NCBI GenBank assembly: GCA_039720395.1
Contig: CM077834.1
Coordinates: 806,001-870,000 of the forward strand
Direction of reading: 5' to 3'
DNA from: Liquidambar formosana
Taxonomy: Eukaryota; Streptophyta; Magnoliopsida; Saxifragales; Altingiaceae
Length of the DNA stretch: 64,000 bases
Each line of letters begins with the position of its first letter. Position 1 is the stretch's first letter. A model generated the notes under the pieces. That model saw nothing but the letters and a program-made list of their open reading frames with translations. It searched no databases and had not been told where the DNA came from. Below, piece by piece: positions 46,624 through 59,200 of the stretch. The position numbers and the translations under genes are program-made.

Positions 46624-48892
46624 ATGGCAGTGGAAAATTTCGAACCAGCTAATGCTTCCTGTGATGACGATGGGCGTCCAATGAGAACTGGTAAAACCCC
46701 TCAACGACTCTATTATACTTTACTTTGTTTATTATACTTGCAACTCAGGCATGTATTTAATCACTGTGAGCAAGAATTTCTCAACCAGGAACGATATGGA
46801 GTTGCATCGCTCATATAATAACCGCTGTCATTGGAGCTGGGGTTCTATCTCTCGCATGGAGCACTGCACAGTTAGGATGGATAGCAGGGCCGGTTGCCTT
46901 GCTCTGTTTTGCATTTGTCACCTACATTTCCGCATCCCTCCTTGCCGATTGTTACAGGTCTCCTGACCCTGTAACTGGAACAAGAAATCGCTCATACATG
47001 GAAGCTGTTACAGTATTTCTTGGTAGTCTAAAACCAAGCTCTTTTTTCTTTCCCCCTTCCAAAAACCAGTGTGTCTATTTTTCAAGTTAGAATTTGTTTC
47101 TCATGGTCTAGTCCTTTTTAATTATATGCCTCCTGATGTGGTTTAGTGGTAGTTCAGGTAGAAAACAGGCATGGATGTGTGGTTTGCTTCAATATGTAAG
47201 CTTCTATGGGACTGGTATTGCGTATGTAATTACTACCTCAAACAGTGTGAGGTACTTGGTGATTCTTGTGTATCGTATGCTGTTTCGACTCTTTCTTCCT
47301 TGTTGGTTTCAAGTTGGTAAGGTTATCCCTTACTTGTAATCATTTTCTTGTTTGTTAATGGATGCAGAGCAATTCAGAAGTCAGACTGTTACCACAAAGA
47401 GGGGCATGCGGCTCCATGTGCATATGGGAATCGTATTTATATGTTGCTATTTGGAATTCTTCAGATAGTAATGTCTCAGATATCAGACTTCCATAACATG
47501 GAATGGCTCTCAATTGTTGCAGCAATCATGTCCTTCTCCTACTCTTCCATTGGATTGGCACTTGCATTTGCAAAAGTAATAGGTATGGTTGTGAATATGC
47601 TTTGTTCATTTTGTAAATTTATGGGTTCAGTGTACTTCACAATCGTTAGTTGAGCCTTATTGATCACTTATTTGTGATCCAAGAAAACATACTCCACTCA
47701 ACTAGGCCTAATACGACTTTTGGGTTGGTTGAGTATACTTTTTGACTTCTCAGAAACCAGAGCAACATGAAGCATATGATAGAAATTTTTTTCTTCTTTT
47801 CTTTTCCTCAGGTACTTTTCTGGACTTTCATGTTCTTTTTTTGTAATTGCAGGAAATGGGAGGATCAAGGGGAGCATTGGAGGAATGCCAGCTACTTCCA
47901 CAGCGCATAAATTATATTCATCCTTTCAAGCACTTGGAGATATAGCTTTTGCCTATCCATATTCAATTATTCTTCTTGAGATACAGGTGTGGCTATTGTT
48001 CTTTCCATAAACAAAAATATGTTTTTTATAACAACATATGTTTTACATCAAAGCATCAAAACATTATTGTGAAGAAAATAAAATGAATAATTTTGATGCT
48101 AATGAGAACTGCGAAATTTGTGAAAAATGAAGGATACTTTGAAGTCCACTCCACCGGAAAACAAGATCATGAAGAAGGCCTCAGTGACTGCAGTTTCTTT
48201 TACCACTTTCTTCTACCTTGGCTGTGGATGCTTCGGATATGCAGCCTTTGGGAACCATACACCAGGAAATATCTTGTCAGGATTTGGATTTTATGAGCCA
48301 TACTGGCTTGTTGACTTTGCCAATGCTTGCATCATTCTTCATCTAGTGGGAGGTTATCAGGTACTATACTATTTTATATCAGCCTTTTTACATGTTAAAA
48401 ACATATAGTAGCTCATTGATCTTTCACATGCAACCTACCAAAAATATTATAGCTAGTAATTTACCATTCTATTTCCACATTTTCTGTTAGATGTTTAGTC
48501 AGCCACTGTTTGCACTCGTGGAAAGATGGCTTATGAAGAAATTCCCAAACAGTGGATGTGTGACTAAATTCTATACCTTCAAGCTCCCACTGTTGCCGGC
48601 CTTTCAAATGAGTCTTCCCAGGCTATGTTTCCGAACTGCTTATGTTGTATCGACAACTGGGATTGCATTGCTCTTCCCTTTCTTCAACCAAGTTTTGGGA
48701 GTGATAGGGGCCTTGAACTTTTGGCCTCTGGCCATATATTTCCCTGTTGAAATGCACTTGGTGCAAAGGGAAATTGGGGCTTGGACAAGAAAATGGATTG
48801 TTCTCCGGGCATTTAGCATTGTTTGCTTGTTATTGACAATGCTGGCCTTGGTTGGATCAGTTGAAGGACTAATAAGCGCCAAACTAAGCTAA
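46624..48892 (+). CDS. Amino acid permease (AAP family)
   Basis: Seven exons: 46624-46690, 46789-47022, 47158-47251, 47368-47582, 47853-47986, 48133-48360, 48491-48892; 1374 nt, 457 residues. AAPs are plasma-membrane proton/amino acid symporters of the AAAP superfamily with about 11 membrane spans. Family blocks in order: AHIITAVIGAGVLSLAW, AQLGWIAGP, LLADCYRSPDPVTGTRNRSY, KQAWMCGLLQYV, SDCYHKEGH, GRIKGSIGG, SFQALGDIAFAYPYSIILLE, FGNHTPGNILSGFGF, and the C-terminal ALNFWPLAIYFPVEMHL. Exon 3 uses the acceptor TTCAG at 47157; an AG nine bases earlier would break the frame. An in-frame ATG at 46600 would add eight residues. It is slightly shorter than typical AAPs (about 475-490), with a short N-terminus. 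Its first two exons are duplicated at 55694-56075. Confidence 0.94.
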
Positions 48893-49376
48893 GAAAGGAC
48901 TAATAAGCGCCAAATTAAGCTAAGAAACTAAGTGTAGTGCTTATTAGCAACTTTCTTCTGTCCATCGTATCTTGTAATCATGTACCAAAAACGGCGTGTA
49001 AAGCAAAGACATGGGTAGCATTTTAGTACAGCTATATTTAACAATAAAACTTCATCAGGGGTACAAATGGCCATTCTGATTTTATGTGGTCTTTTGACCA
49101 TGTTCTTTACAAACCTATGAATTCGATTGAAGAAGGCATAATTTCTTGTCACAAAAGTCTATGTTTAGGCATCCAAATCAGAGTTTCTTAATCCATTTTG
49201 TCCATATTCTGGTTTTCAATAGGAATGGAATGTATTGGATTGTTATATTAGATGTCTGCAATGATTTCGAATGTGCACATTTTCAGTTCATGTCCTCTAC
49301 AGCCCAAGGTCATAGGGTGTAGAGGAACTGAACCAACACTGGAGCCCTGAGAATAGGACACATGAAAAGTGGTCTA
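48893..49376. other. Permease 3' flank
   Basis: The 26 bp after the stop repeat the last codons in tandem (GGACTAATAAGCGCCAAA occurs at both the end of the CDS and just after it), a small direct duplication at the 3' end. Otherwise AT-rich with no gene seen. Confidence 0.5.
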
Positions 49377-49388
49377 GCGAAAAACGTC

Positions 49389-49590
49389 CTCGCTTGGTTG
49401 GTTGAGTGGTTAGAACTTGGATGTACTCCTCATAGGTCACCGTTTCAACTCCCCGTAGAGATTATTACTTGTGTAAGTATGAAGCATCTCACATGGTCCG
49501 TTAGGGGAATTATTTGGTCTGAAAACTCGGCCGGAAGTAAGGCCTAAGATACCCTTAATAGTTCATCAAAAAAGACAAAAAAGTCTACTA
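49389..49590 (+). mobile_element. tRNA-derived SINE
   Basis: About 200 bp with an A-box (TGGTTGAGTGGTTAGAAC) and a B-box (GGTCACCGTTTCAACTCCCC) spaced as in tRNA-derived SINEs, and an A-rich end. AAAAACGTC (49380-49388) and AAAAACATC (49591-49599) may be its target duplication with one mismatch. Confidence 0.7.
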
Positions 49591-49776
49591 AAAAACATCG
49601 CTTTAAACAGCTTTGTAAAAAAAAATGTTTTCTAGTGGACTATTCGGTCATTTTTCATAAAACCTTATATATTTCTCATAAATATTTGAAAATTTAAAAT
49701 AAGTAAAGAATAAAAAGCAAGTCATGGGTGCCAATAAAGGCTCCCCTGACTCAATTTCATAAGGGCAATGCTAGAT

Positions 49777-52700
49777 GGAAACGGATTTGGTGCAGTCCAT
49801 GGCTTCAACTGCACGGTGCAGTTGGCGTTGGATCTGTGCCGCGTGGCGGAGCAGCAAATGGAGGGTGGATCTTGCGCCTGGCTGAAATGCTTCCTTCCCC
49901 CTAACGTCGTTTGCCGTTAAGATGCAAAATGTATGAAAACGCTGCGTTTTGCTTGCAATTTCGGGGGCAAAAGCTGATGCCTCCCATTTTCAATTCATTT
50001 CGTTCCCTCTCTCTCGTCTCTCTCCTCTCTCCCCTCCCCGCCGTTCCACTCTCTCTCCTCTCTCCCCCTGGCTCTGTTCCACTCTCTCTCGCCGTCGTCG
50101 TCCCAGATCTGCAGACCGGCAGTTCCCCCACCACCGGCGCAGGCGCAGGCGCAGAGGTGCGCCAGATCCACCGCCGTTGCCGCTGCTGCTCCTCCGCTGC
50201 TGCTCCGACGCCGCTGCTCCGCCCGCTGCTGGTTCCCCCGAAGGCCTCTGCTGCCACTACTCCTCCTTCCTCGGGGGGAACCCAGGCACTGGTTTTATTA
50301 TCTATATATATATATAGAAATTTTTTTTTCTTTTTTTTGTGTAACCTGTGTAAACTATGTAACCTATGTATGAGTAGTTATGTATGTTCTGCATTTTTTT
50401 TTTTTTTTTTTTGGGTAACCTGTGTAAACGGTTTTTATTTTTTTGAGAAATTTCAATTTTATTTTTATTTTTTATTTTTTATTTTTTATTTTTTTTGCAG
50501 ACATAGCGTAGGTATGTTCTGTATTTTTTTTTTTTTTTTTTTAGTTTGTAACCTATGTAAACTGGTTCTTCAGGTGGTACCACACCATGGATTTGAACTA
50601 GAATTGTAGTTATTTCCTGTTTTGTAGTATCATTTGGTCTATAGGAAATGCGGTACCTTTTCTGGCCAAATTGTGATGAACATTGAATCATGGTCACTTT
50701 CTCTTGCTTCCATTGGAATCTTTTATAACTGACTTATTTTTCCAGCCATGTAGGCTTTTGGTATTGTTCAAAGGTCTTGAAACTACTATGAAATAATGCC
50801 AAGATACTAAATCATGGCATGAATACCTTGAAAGCTGGATCTAACAGCATGGCATACCGTGTTCATCCTAGCTTTTATATTGCATGATTTTGTCTCAACC
50901 AGTAAGGAGATACCAAATGACATTGCTGGAGGAGAGCCAAGGCCAAACTCATCCAAGAGGCTGATATCTAGTCCCGAATGAATCAATTTCAATGAACTAA
51001 AGCAATCCAACGTACTCTATCATAACAAGCCAAGCATGGCAACTAAATTATAGGATTGTAAAGGGAAAATATCAACTAATGAGACTCATCGAGTAGCCAT
51101 CGAAGGAATGTGCTCACGTGTTGTCACAAAATGTCATTTTCCAACAACTTACATGGGGTCTGCATTAAACTTTAATGTTTGAACAAGAAGAAAGGAAAAC
51201 ATTCAAAATAATAACCCTTTTGTTGAGGAAAAAAGGACAATTAGATACGTAACAATCGAGAGACTCTAAAGCACAACACATTGCTCTTAATGTCAAAATC
51301 ATTTTTAGCCTCGATTGTCATTCTCAGCTTCCCCCTACAGTATTGCTTCAAACTGATCATAGCTCATCCTTGCTTGCAGCTACATGCTTCTCAAGGTCTG
51401 GTTACTTACCTGCAGCTGCCCAAACATAGTTGCAACAAATACGATTTTAAATTTCAGTTCTCATACATTTCCAACCCATTAAGACAAAGAAGTTGATGCG
51501 TGAATAGACATTGTAGTAGACATGTCCGAATATATGATTACCCAGAAGTACATATGATTCCCTATTTTTCTCTTTCATTTTTAAACATCAGGTAAAGTTT
51601 TGAATCCATATCATTCACTCCATTGTGGTCATAAGTTACCACTAGGCCAAGACGATTGTGGTAATTACAAATGTTTTCATCTATTTTTTCTCTTTCCCTC
51701 TATTTGGTTCGTGAATTTACCATGGAAAAAAAAGAGAAGGGAAAAAAAAATGTGGAGGAAAGAAAATGAAAGAAAAAAATGATATCATACCAAGCCAAAA
51801 TTCTTTCAATTATTGTTCTTCTATCAGTTTTCCTTTGCAACTAAATAAGAAAAAATACAATTTCTCATATTTTATTTTTTTTCCTTGATAAAATCCATGA
51901 ACCAAATAAAGCCTTTATCAATCCTTTTGTTTATGTAAAATGTCAAAATACATTAACATCTGACTAGAATATCAATATAAGGGTAACCTATTTCTACCAA
52001 TATAAGTATACGGCCAAATCAATGAGGCATGACTTTCGAACAATATATATATATATTGGTTACAAATCTTGAAATAGGTTGACTATTCTACTGTTTACCA
52101 TCTTTTATATAGAGGGAGTTTAAATTTAATTTGTTATAGGAACACTACAGCTGCTTTGCTTAGAAAAATTGGGAGCAGAATTTCTGTTGAAAAATTTTAT
52201 ATCTACAAAGCCACTTGAAAAAGAAAAAACTGTTTGTCAGTTTGGGGGCAACAGTGGTCATCTTCAATAAAAACTGAAATATGCACCATTACATTCTAGA
52301 ACTATATAGTCAGTTTGAAAATTTTAGAGCAATAAAACCATCAAGCTTGTAAAAAAAAAAAAAATTTAGAGCAATAAAAAAAAAAAAAAATTCCCTAACA
52401 TCAAGCTTGTAATATTCACATCCCAGATAAATCAAGCTTATTAAACAAATCTAAATTACATTCCCAGATAAGCTTCCTAAACAAATCTAAATTCCCAATT
52501 TTTGGAAATTCCCCTTCAAATGATAAGAATCATCCTGGTCTGAAAGACTAAAACACATCAAATGCATGGATTTGAAATTCGCAGATAAGCATTTCCTTAT
52601 GCAATTGCAGAACAAAAAAATTTTAGCTGTTGAGGATTTGATTCCATCACATAATTTGCGGTTAAGGGTTACAAAAAGAACAAAAAAATTGAACATACCT

Positions 52701-53567
52701 GGGTTTAGGGGGCTGCACACGACGACGGGCAACGGCGGAAGGTGCCGACGGCAGGTGACGAGCAGGAGCGAGCAACGGGAGGTGCCGACGACGAAGGGGG
52801 TGCCGTTGACACCGGTGAGTGGATGAGAGAGATCGGGACAGAGAGAGAGAGAGAGATCGAGCAGGGGCAACGACAGTGGGTGCCGCGAGGAGACCCACCG
52901 TACTGTCATTGCGTGTTGTCGATGGAAGGAGGAGCAGCACCTTCTCATACATGTGAACATAACTTCGAAATATAAGAATGAACTCAACTTCTCATACATG
53001 TGAACTCATTTTTTTTACATAGGTTGCAATAAAAAAATAAAAAAAAAAAAATTCACAGCGGCGTGGAAGGAGGAGCAGCGGCAGCAGGGGCTTTCGGGGG
53101 AACCAGCAGCGGGAGGAGCAGCAGCGTCGGAGCAGCGGCGTCGGAGCAACAGCGGCGGAACAGCAGCGGCGGTGGATCTGGCGCACCTCTGCGCCTGCGC
53201 CTGCGCCGGTGGTGGGGGAACTGCCGGTCTGCAGATCTAGGACGACGACGGCGAGAGAGAGTGGAACAGAGCCAGGGGGGAGAGAGAAGAGAGAGTGGAA
53301 CGGCGGGGAGGGGAGAGAGGAGAGAGACGAGAGAGAGGGAACGAAATGAATTGAAAATGGGAGGCATCAGCTTTTGCCCCCGAAATTGCAAGCAAAACGC
53401 AGCGTTTTCATACATTTTGCATCTTAACGGCAAACGGCGTTAGGGGGAAGGAAGCATTTCAGCCAGGCGCAAGATCCACCCTCCATTTGCTGCTCCGCCA
53501 CGCGGCACAGATCCAACGCCTACTGCACCGTGCAGTTGAAGCCATGGACTGCACCAAATCCGTTTCC
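49777..53567. mobile_element. Mutator-like element (MULE), 3.8 kb, long terminal inverted repeats
   Basis: Perfect 9-bp target duplication ATGCTAGAT (49768-49776, 53568-53576). Terminal inverted repeats of about 490 bp (49777 to about 50270 and about 53075-53567) start GGAAACGGATTTGGTGCAG and are nearly identical; each includes a GC-rich leader-like region with CT/GA runs. Their reading frames, present in mirror image at both ends, are TIR products and not host genes. The 2.8-kb interior has no visible transposase. It includes a 67-codon frame at 50807-51010 (minus) and poly-T/A tracts. It is therefore non-autonomous, possibly a Pack-MULE. Related to the 18198-19228 insertion. Confidence 0.9.
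50807..51010 (-). other. Possible captured gene fragment inside MULE
   Basis: A 67-codon open frame with ordinary protein-like composition (contains SGLDISLLDEFGLGSPPAMS). I do not recognise the source. Such unique coding-like pieces between MULE ends suggest transduplication, but an open frame of this length can arise by chance. Confidence 0.3.
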
Positions 53568-53576
53568 ATGCTAGAT

Positions 53577-55693
53577 GACCCCCTTAAAGGGATGGATGAC
53601 ACCTGTGTCCCACCCCTTTTAGAGGGCAAGCAAGATGACTGGATGACCCGTTTGACGGCTCATGCATCATTTTCCATTTTATAAAACAAAAAAAGAAATG
53701 TGGGTTCGCAGCAAAAAAAATTATTAAAAAAAAAAAAAAAAGGTATTGTGTAGATTCCGCCCCTATTAGAGGACAGGATGACCATCATTTTCAATTTTCA
53801 TAAAGCAATGGAGCATGGAGCATCCCATTACCATCATTTTCAATTTTCATAAAGCAAAACACTAGAATTATTGTAAACTTGAACCAATGGAGCATGGAGC
53901 ATGAGCCATGGACCACTTCATCACCATTCCCTTACCGTCCTGACCTCACTGACTTATTTTTGTGATGAGAAGAAGAAGAAGAAATGCCAAATTATTGGTG
54001 GTGTGGATAATTTCGCCAATGATGTTAGCGTGACGTATAAAACTAAAACTTTCTTGCACTAGCATTGACTACGGAGTCGTAAACAGGAAACTCAATTATC
54101 AAATATAAGTCATCAATGTCGCCCTATGATCCCACAAGTTAGATTTTTCATTTTTTGACTCTTGGGTTCAAATATAATTCCTACAAATCCATGGGCACAT
54201 CTACACCCTTGAAGCCCCTATCCATAGGTTTCATATAGCACATTTTGTCTCATTATGGGAACAAAAACTTGGATTGATCCTAAACAGACCGATTCCCATC
54301 CTGTTTATATCATTAATTTAATGGAGCTTGATTAATGAATTGAGTAAACTAACTTATTTGGTTCATTGGTAGATGTGTAATACCTAATTTGAGGCACCTA
54401 AACACTAATCTAGTTATATATTGCCTAGTATTGATAAACAAACAAGAGGGCCGAACCGACCACTAGAAAAGATGCCCTGTGACCCATCCATCTGAAATTG
54501 TGGGAACCCAAATCTATTTATTAAAACTATATTATAAGAAAGGAAAAGCTAGTTTTGAATCAGCTCTTATTTTATCCCGCTTTTACCCTCCCTTTATGGC
54601 CGCATATCCCTGTAGCACCTTCGTTTGCCTCAGCCGTTACTTTGGTATGTCACAACACGACAAATTCTTCAGTTTCTAAATGAGCTATAGCTGCCTAGTT
54701 TCACGAGTGATGAGAGACCTCTGACAACCAGGGGCCGCAAAACGGGATCGTTTTAGCTACAAATAAATAAATATTCCTATATACCACCGATCACATCCGA
54801 GCCCCTGTTTACATATGCATACATACCCCTAATCAGTTTTATAAGGATGATAATATTGCCAGCCCCTTCCAAAACCTGCCCACCCAAAAAATGTTTTTAA
54901 AAAAAGGATGGTAATGGGACTTTACTTTGTTAATGCTTTTGCCATTGCTCTCCTAACTTGCAATTTTTCTCAGTTCGTATACCCACCCGGTTGGCACCTC
55001 CAGTGTCGTTTATCATGTTAAACAAAAGAGCTCACTTTTTTATTTTTTTAATTGGTCCTAAGGATCTTACTAAAGTAGTGGTAAGCTATATATTTAACGT
55101 GGCTCAAGGGGCTCGAAGTGGTCAAACATGTCTTTCTTCCCCACCCCAAGAAGAAGATATTTCTCTTGTCGTGTCTTCTAAGATTCCGTATTCCAAACAA
55201 TAAAGTCCAAAGTTTCTTTTTCAATTTGATGAACATGAAATATGATTTAATACATTATGTGATCTGTCACTCTAAAGTCGTGCCATATTAGCGCTGAAGA
55301 GCAGCAATGAATGTCAAATTTGATGATCTCATTGTGAAGACCCAAAGAAATGCTCAGCTACTTGATGACCTTAAGACGGGAAAACATAGGTCCTCAATTT
55401 GTTCTCACATTATCGGAGCAAATTGAGGCAGAAATATCGACTTCTAAGGTTAAGTGGTGTGGAAGCCCACACAAAGTAACCGTCATTGGTGAAGTAGGTA
55501 GGTGTCTTTGGAGCTGGGGTTCTCTCTCTCGCATAAGGGCCTTTAATTACACTGGGTATTCAGCTATTCAAATTGATTTGTTGTCCTAAAATTATTGTCT
55601 TTTGAAGGATCTGCAACTGGGATAAGGGCCTTCACACTTGGGTATACAGGTATTGAACTTGATTGCCTATAGGCTATAGCGAATTGAATAAAC
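53577..55693. other. Diverged duplicate of the permease upstream region
   Basis: Blocks match the 43680-46620 region in the same order: the CATGGAGCATGAGCCATGGA block (53890; 43755), GAGGGCCGAACCG (54447; 44159), the GATGATAATATTGCCAGCC block (54847; 44240), CTTAAGAYGGGAAAACA (55370; 44292) and the segment before the permease ATG. Order is conserved with many gaps, and divergence is higher than between units A and B. No independent gene seen. Confidence 0.7.
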
Positions 55694-56075
55694 ATGGCAG
55701 TCAGAAAATTTCGCGCCAGCTAATGGTTCCTATGATGACGATGGGCATCCAATGAGAACTGGTAAAACCCTTCACTTTGTTTATTAAACTTTGCAACTCA
55801 GGCATGTATTTAATCACTGTAAGCAAGAATTTCTCACCCAGAAACGATATGGAGTCGCATGGCTCATATAATAACCGCTGTTATTGGAGCTGGGATTCTA
55901 TCTCTCGCATGGAGCACTGCACAGTTAGGATGGATAGCAGAGCCAGTTTCCTTGCTCTGTTCTGCATTTGTCACCTACATTTCTGCGTCCCTCCTTGCCG
56001 ATTGTTACAGGTCTCCTGACCCTGTAACTGGAACAAGAAATCGCTCATACATGGATGCTGTTACAGTGAATCTTG
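55694..56075 (+). pseudogene. Amino acid permease, 5' fragment (exons 1-2)
   Basis: Exon 1 copy (55694-55760) has a 1-nt insertion after the third codon that leads to a stop at codon 10. Exon 2 copy (55842-56075) is the same 234 nt length as in the parent and still open (AHIITAVIGAGILSLAW to RNRSYMDAVTV), but the donor GT is changed to AT. Exons 3-7 are absent: the sequence continues about 130 bp into former intron 2 and then into the satellite array. It cannot make a transporter. Confidence 0.92.
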
Positions 56076-56204
56076 ATTCTAAAACCAACCCTTTTTTTTT
56101 TTTTTTTTTGCCCCTTTTAAAAAACCAGTCTATCGAATCTTCAAGTTAGAATTTGATTCTCATGTTCTGGTCCCTTTTAATTTGATTCTTATGGTCTGGT
56201 CCCT

Positions 56205-59200
56205 TTTTTTCCCATATAAAAAACCAACTTCACTTTTCTCTTTTCTCTCCCCCTAGTTCTCAAGAAGCAATTGAAGCATAAAAACTTAACCAAAAACAAA
56301 TAAAAAATGAAAACATAAAAGAAAACCGAGGGAGGGATCAAGGAAAAGAAGATCAATATCTCACGTTCCCTATTCAGTTCCAAATAAAACCATTTTCTCC
56401 TCTCTTTCTTCTCCCCCTAGTTTTCAAGAAGCAATTGAAGCTTTAAAGACATGACAAAAAACAAAGAAAGAAAAAATAAAAAATGAAAACATAAATAAAA
56501 ACCGAGGGAAGGATCAAAGAAAAGAGATCAATATCTCACGTTCCCTGTTTGGTTCCAAACAAAACCAACTTCTCTTTTCCCTTTCTTCTCCCCTTAGTTT
56601 TCAAGAAGCAATTGAAGCGTTAAAAACTTAATTAAAAAGCATAAACAAAGAACGGGAAAATAAAAAATGAACACAAAAGAAAATCGAGGGATGGATCAAG
56701 GAAAAGAAGATCAATATCTCACGTTCCCTATTTGGTTCCAAATAAAACCAACTTCCCTTTTCTCTTTCTTCTCCCCCAAGTTTTCAAGAATCAATTCAAG
56801 CTTTGAAGACTAGATAAAAAACCAAAAACAAAAAACAAAGAAAGAAAAAATAAAAAATGAAAATCGAGGGAAGGATCAAAGAAAAGAGATCAATATCTCA
56901 TGTTCTCTATTTGGTTCCTAACAAAACCAACTTCTCTTTTCCTTTTTTCTCCCCTTAGTTCTCATGAAGCAACTGAAGCATTAAAGATAAAACCAAAAAC
57001 CAAAAACTAAAAACAAAGAAAGAAAAAATAAAAAATGAACACATTAATCAAAACCAAGGGAGGGGTCAAGGAAAAGATCAATATATAACGTCGAAAAGAC
57101 AAAAATAAGGAGAAAAAAAATAAAACAACAGAAACAAAAATGAAAATCGAGGGAGGGATAAACGAAAAGAAGATCAATATCCCACGTTCCCTGTTTGGTT
57201 CCTAATAAAACCAATTTCTCTTTTCTCTTTGTTATCCCCCTAGGTCTCAAAAACAAGTTGAAGCATTATAGACTGAAAAAAAAAAAAAAAAAAAAAACCA
57301 ACACTGAGGGAGAGATAAAGGAAAAGAAGATCAATATCTCACGTTCCCCATTTGGTTCCGAAAAAGAAAACCAACCTCACTTTTCTCTTTCCTCTCCCCC
57401 TAGTTCTCAAGAAGCAATTAAAGCATTATAAACTTAACCAAAAACCAAAAACAAAGAACAACAAAAAAAAAAATGAACAAATAAATGAAAATGGAGGGAG
57501 GGATCAACGAAAGGAAGATCAATATCTCATGTTCCTGTTCGGTTCCAAATAAAACCAATTTCTCTTTTCCCTTCTTCTCCCCCTAGTTTTCAAGAAGCAA
57601 TTGAAGCTTTAGAGACTAGACAAAAAACCAAAAACAAAACAAAGAAAGAAAAAATAAAAAATGAAAATAGAGGGAAGGATCAAAGAAAAGAGATCAATAT
57701 CTCACGTTCCCCGTTTGGTTCCTAACAAAACCAACTTCTCTTTTTCCTTTCTTCTCCCCCTAGTTCTCAAGAAGCAATTGAAGCGTTAAAAACTTAAACA
57801 AAAACCAAAAAGAAAGAACGAAAAATAAAAAAAGAACACATAAATGAAAACCAAGGGAGGGGATCAAAGAAAAGAAGATCAATATCTCAAGTTCCATGTT
57901 TGGTTCCTAAGCAAAACCAACTTCTCTTTTCCCTTTCTTTTCCCCCTAGTTCTCAAGAAGCAATTTGAAGCATTAAAAACTTAACCAAAAACAAAAAACA
58001 AAGAATAAAAAAATAAAAAATGAACACATAAATGAAAACTGAGTGAGTGATCAAGGAAAAGATGATCAAGATCTCAGGTTCCCGTTCAGTCCCAAATAAA
58101 ACCAACTTCTCTTTTCACTTTCTTCTCCCCCAAGTTTTCAGGAAGCAATTGAAGCTTTAAAGACTAGACAAAAAATCAAAAACAAAAAACAAAGAAAGAA
58201 AAAATAAAAAATGAAAACATAAATGAAAACCAACTGAAGGATTAAGGAAAAGATATCAATATCTCACGTCCCATGTTTGGTTCCTAACAAAACCAACTTC
58301 TCTTTCCCTTTCTTCTCCCCTTAGTTCTCAAGAAGCAACAGAGGCATTGAAGACTAAACCAAAAACCAAAAACTAAAAGCAAAGAAAGAAAAAATAAAAA
58401 ATGAGCACATTAATCAAAAGCAAGGGAGGCATCAAGGAAAAGACAATCAATATCTAACGTCGAAAAAGAAAAAATAAAGAGAGAAAAATTAAAACAACAA
58501 AAACAAAAATGAAAACTGAGGGAGGGATAAACGAAAAGAAGATCAATATCTCGCGTTCCTTGCTTGGTTCCTAATAAAATCAACATCTCTTCCCTTTCTT
58601 ATCCCCCTAGGTCTCAAGAACCAATTGAAGCATTAAAGACTGAAGGGAGAGAAAAAGGAAAAGAAGATTAATATCTCACGTACCCTATTTGGTTCCAAAA
58701 ACAAAAACCAACTTCAATTTTCTCTTTCTCCTCCCCTTAGTTAACAAGAAGCAATTGAAACATTAAAAACTTAACCAAAAACCAAAAACAAAGAACAAAA
58801 AAATAAAAAATGAACACAAATGAAAACTGAGGGAGGGATGAACGAAAAGAGAATCAATATCTCACGTTCCCTGTTCGGTTCCAAAATAGAACCAATTTCT
58901 CTCTTCTCTTTCTTCTCCCCGTAGCTCTCAAGAAGTAATTGAAGCTTTAAAGAGTGGACAAAAAACCAAAAACAAAAAACAAAAAGTTGAAAAATGAAAA
59001 CTGAAGGAAGGATCAAGGAAAAGAGATAGATATCTCACATTCACTTTTTGGTTCCTAACAAAACCAGCTTCTCTTTTCCCTGTCTTCTCCTCTTAGTTCT
59101 CAAGAAGCAACTGAAGCATTAAAGACTAAACCAAAAACCAAAAACTAAAAACAAAGAAAAATAAATAAAAAAATGAACACATTAATCAAAACCAAGGGAG

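Noticed and set aside
49389..49470. tRNA gene, from A-box and B-box motifs
   Set aside because: No cloverleaf pairing is evident, and the boxes are followed by a SINE-like body and A-rich tail. The same applies near 25850, 38880 and 63090.
49911..50609. 232-codon plus-strand frame, and its mirror frames at 53053-53443, as host genes
   Set aside because: They lie in the inverted ends of the MULE, are GC- and CT-rich low-complexity sequence, and occur in mirror image at both ends.
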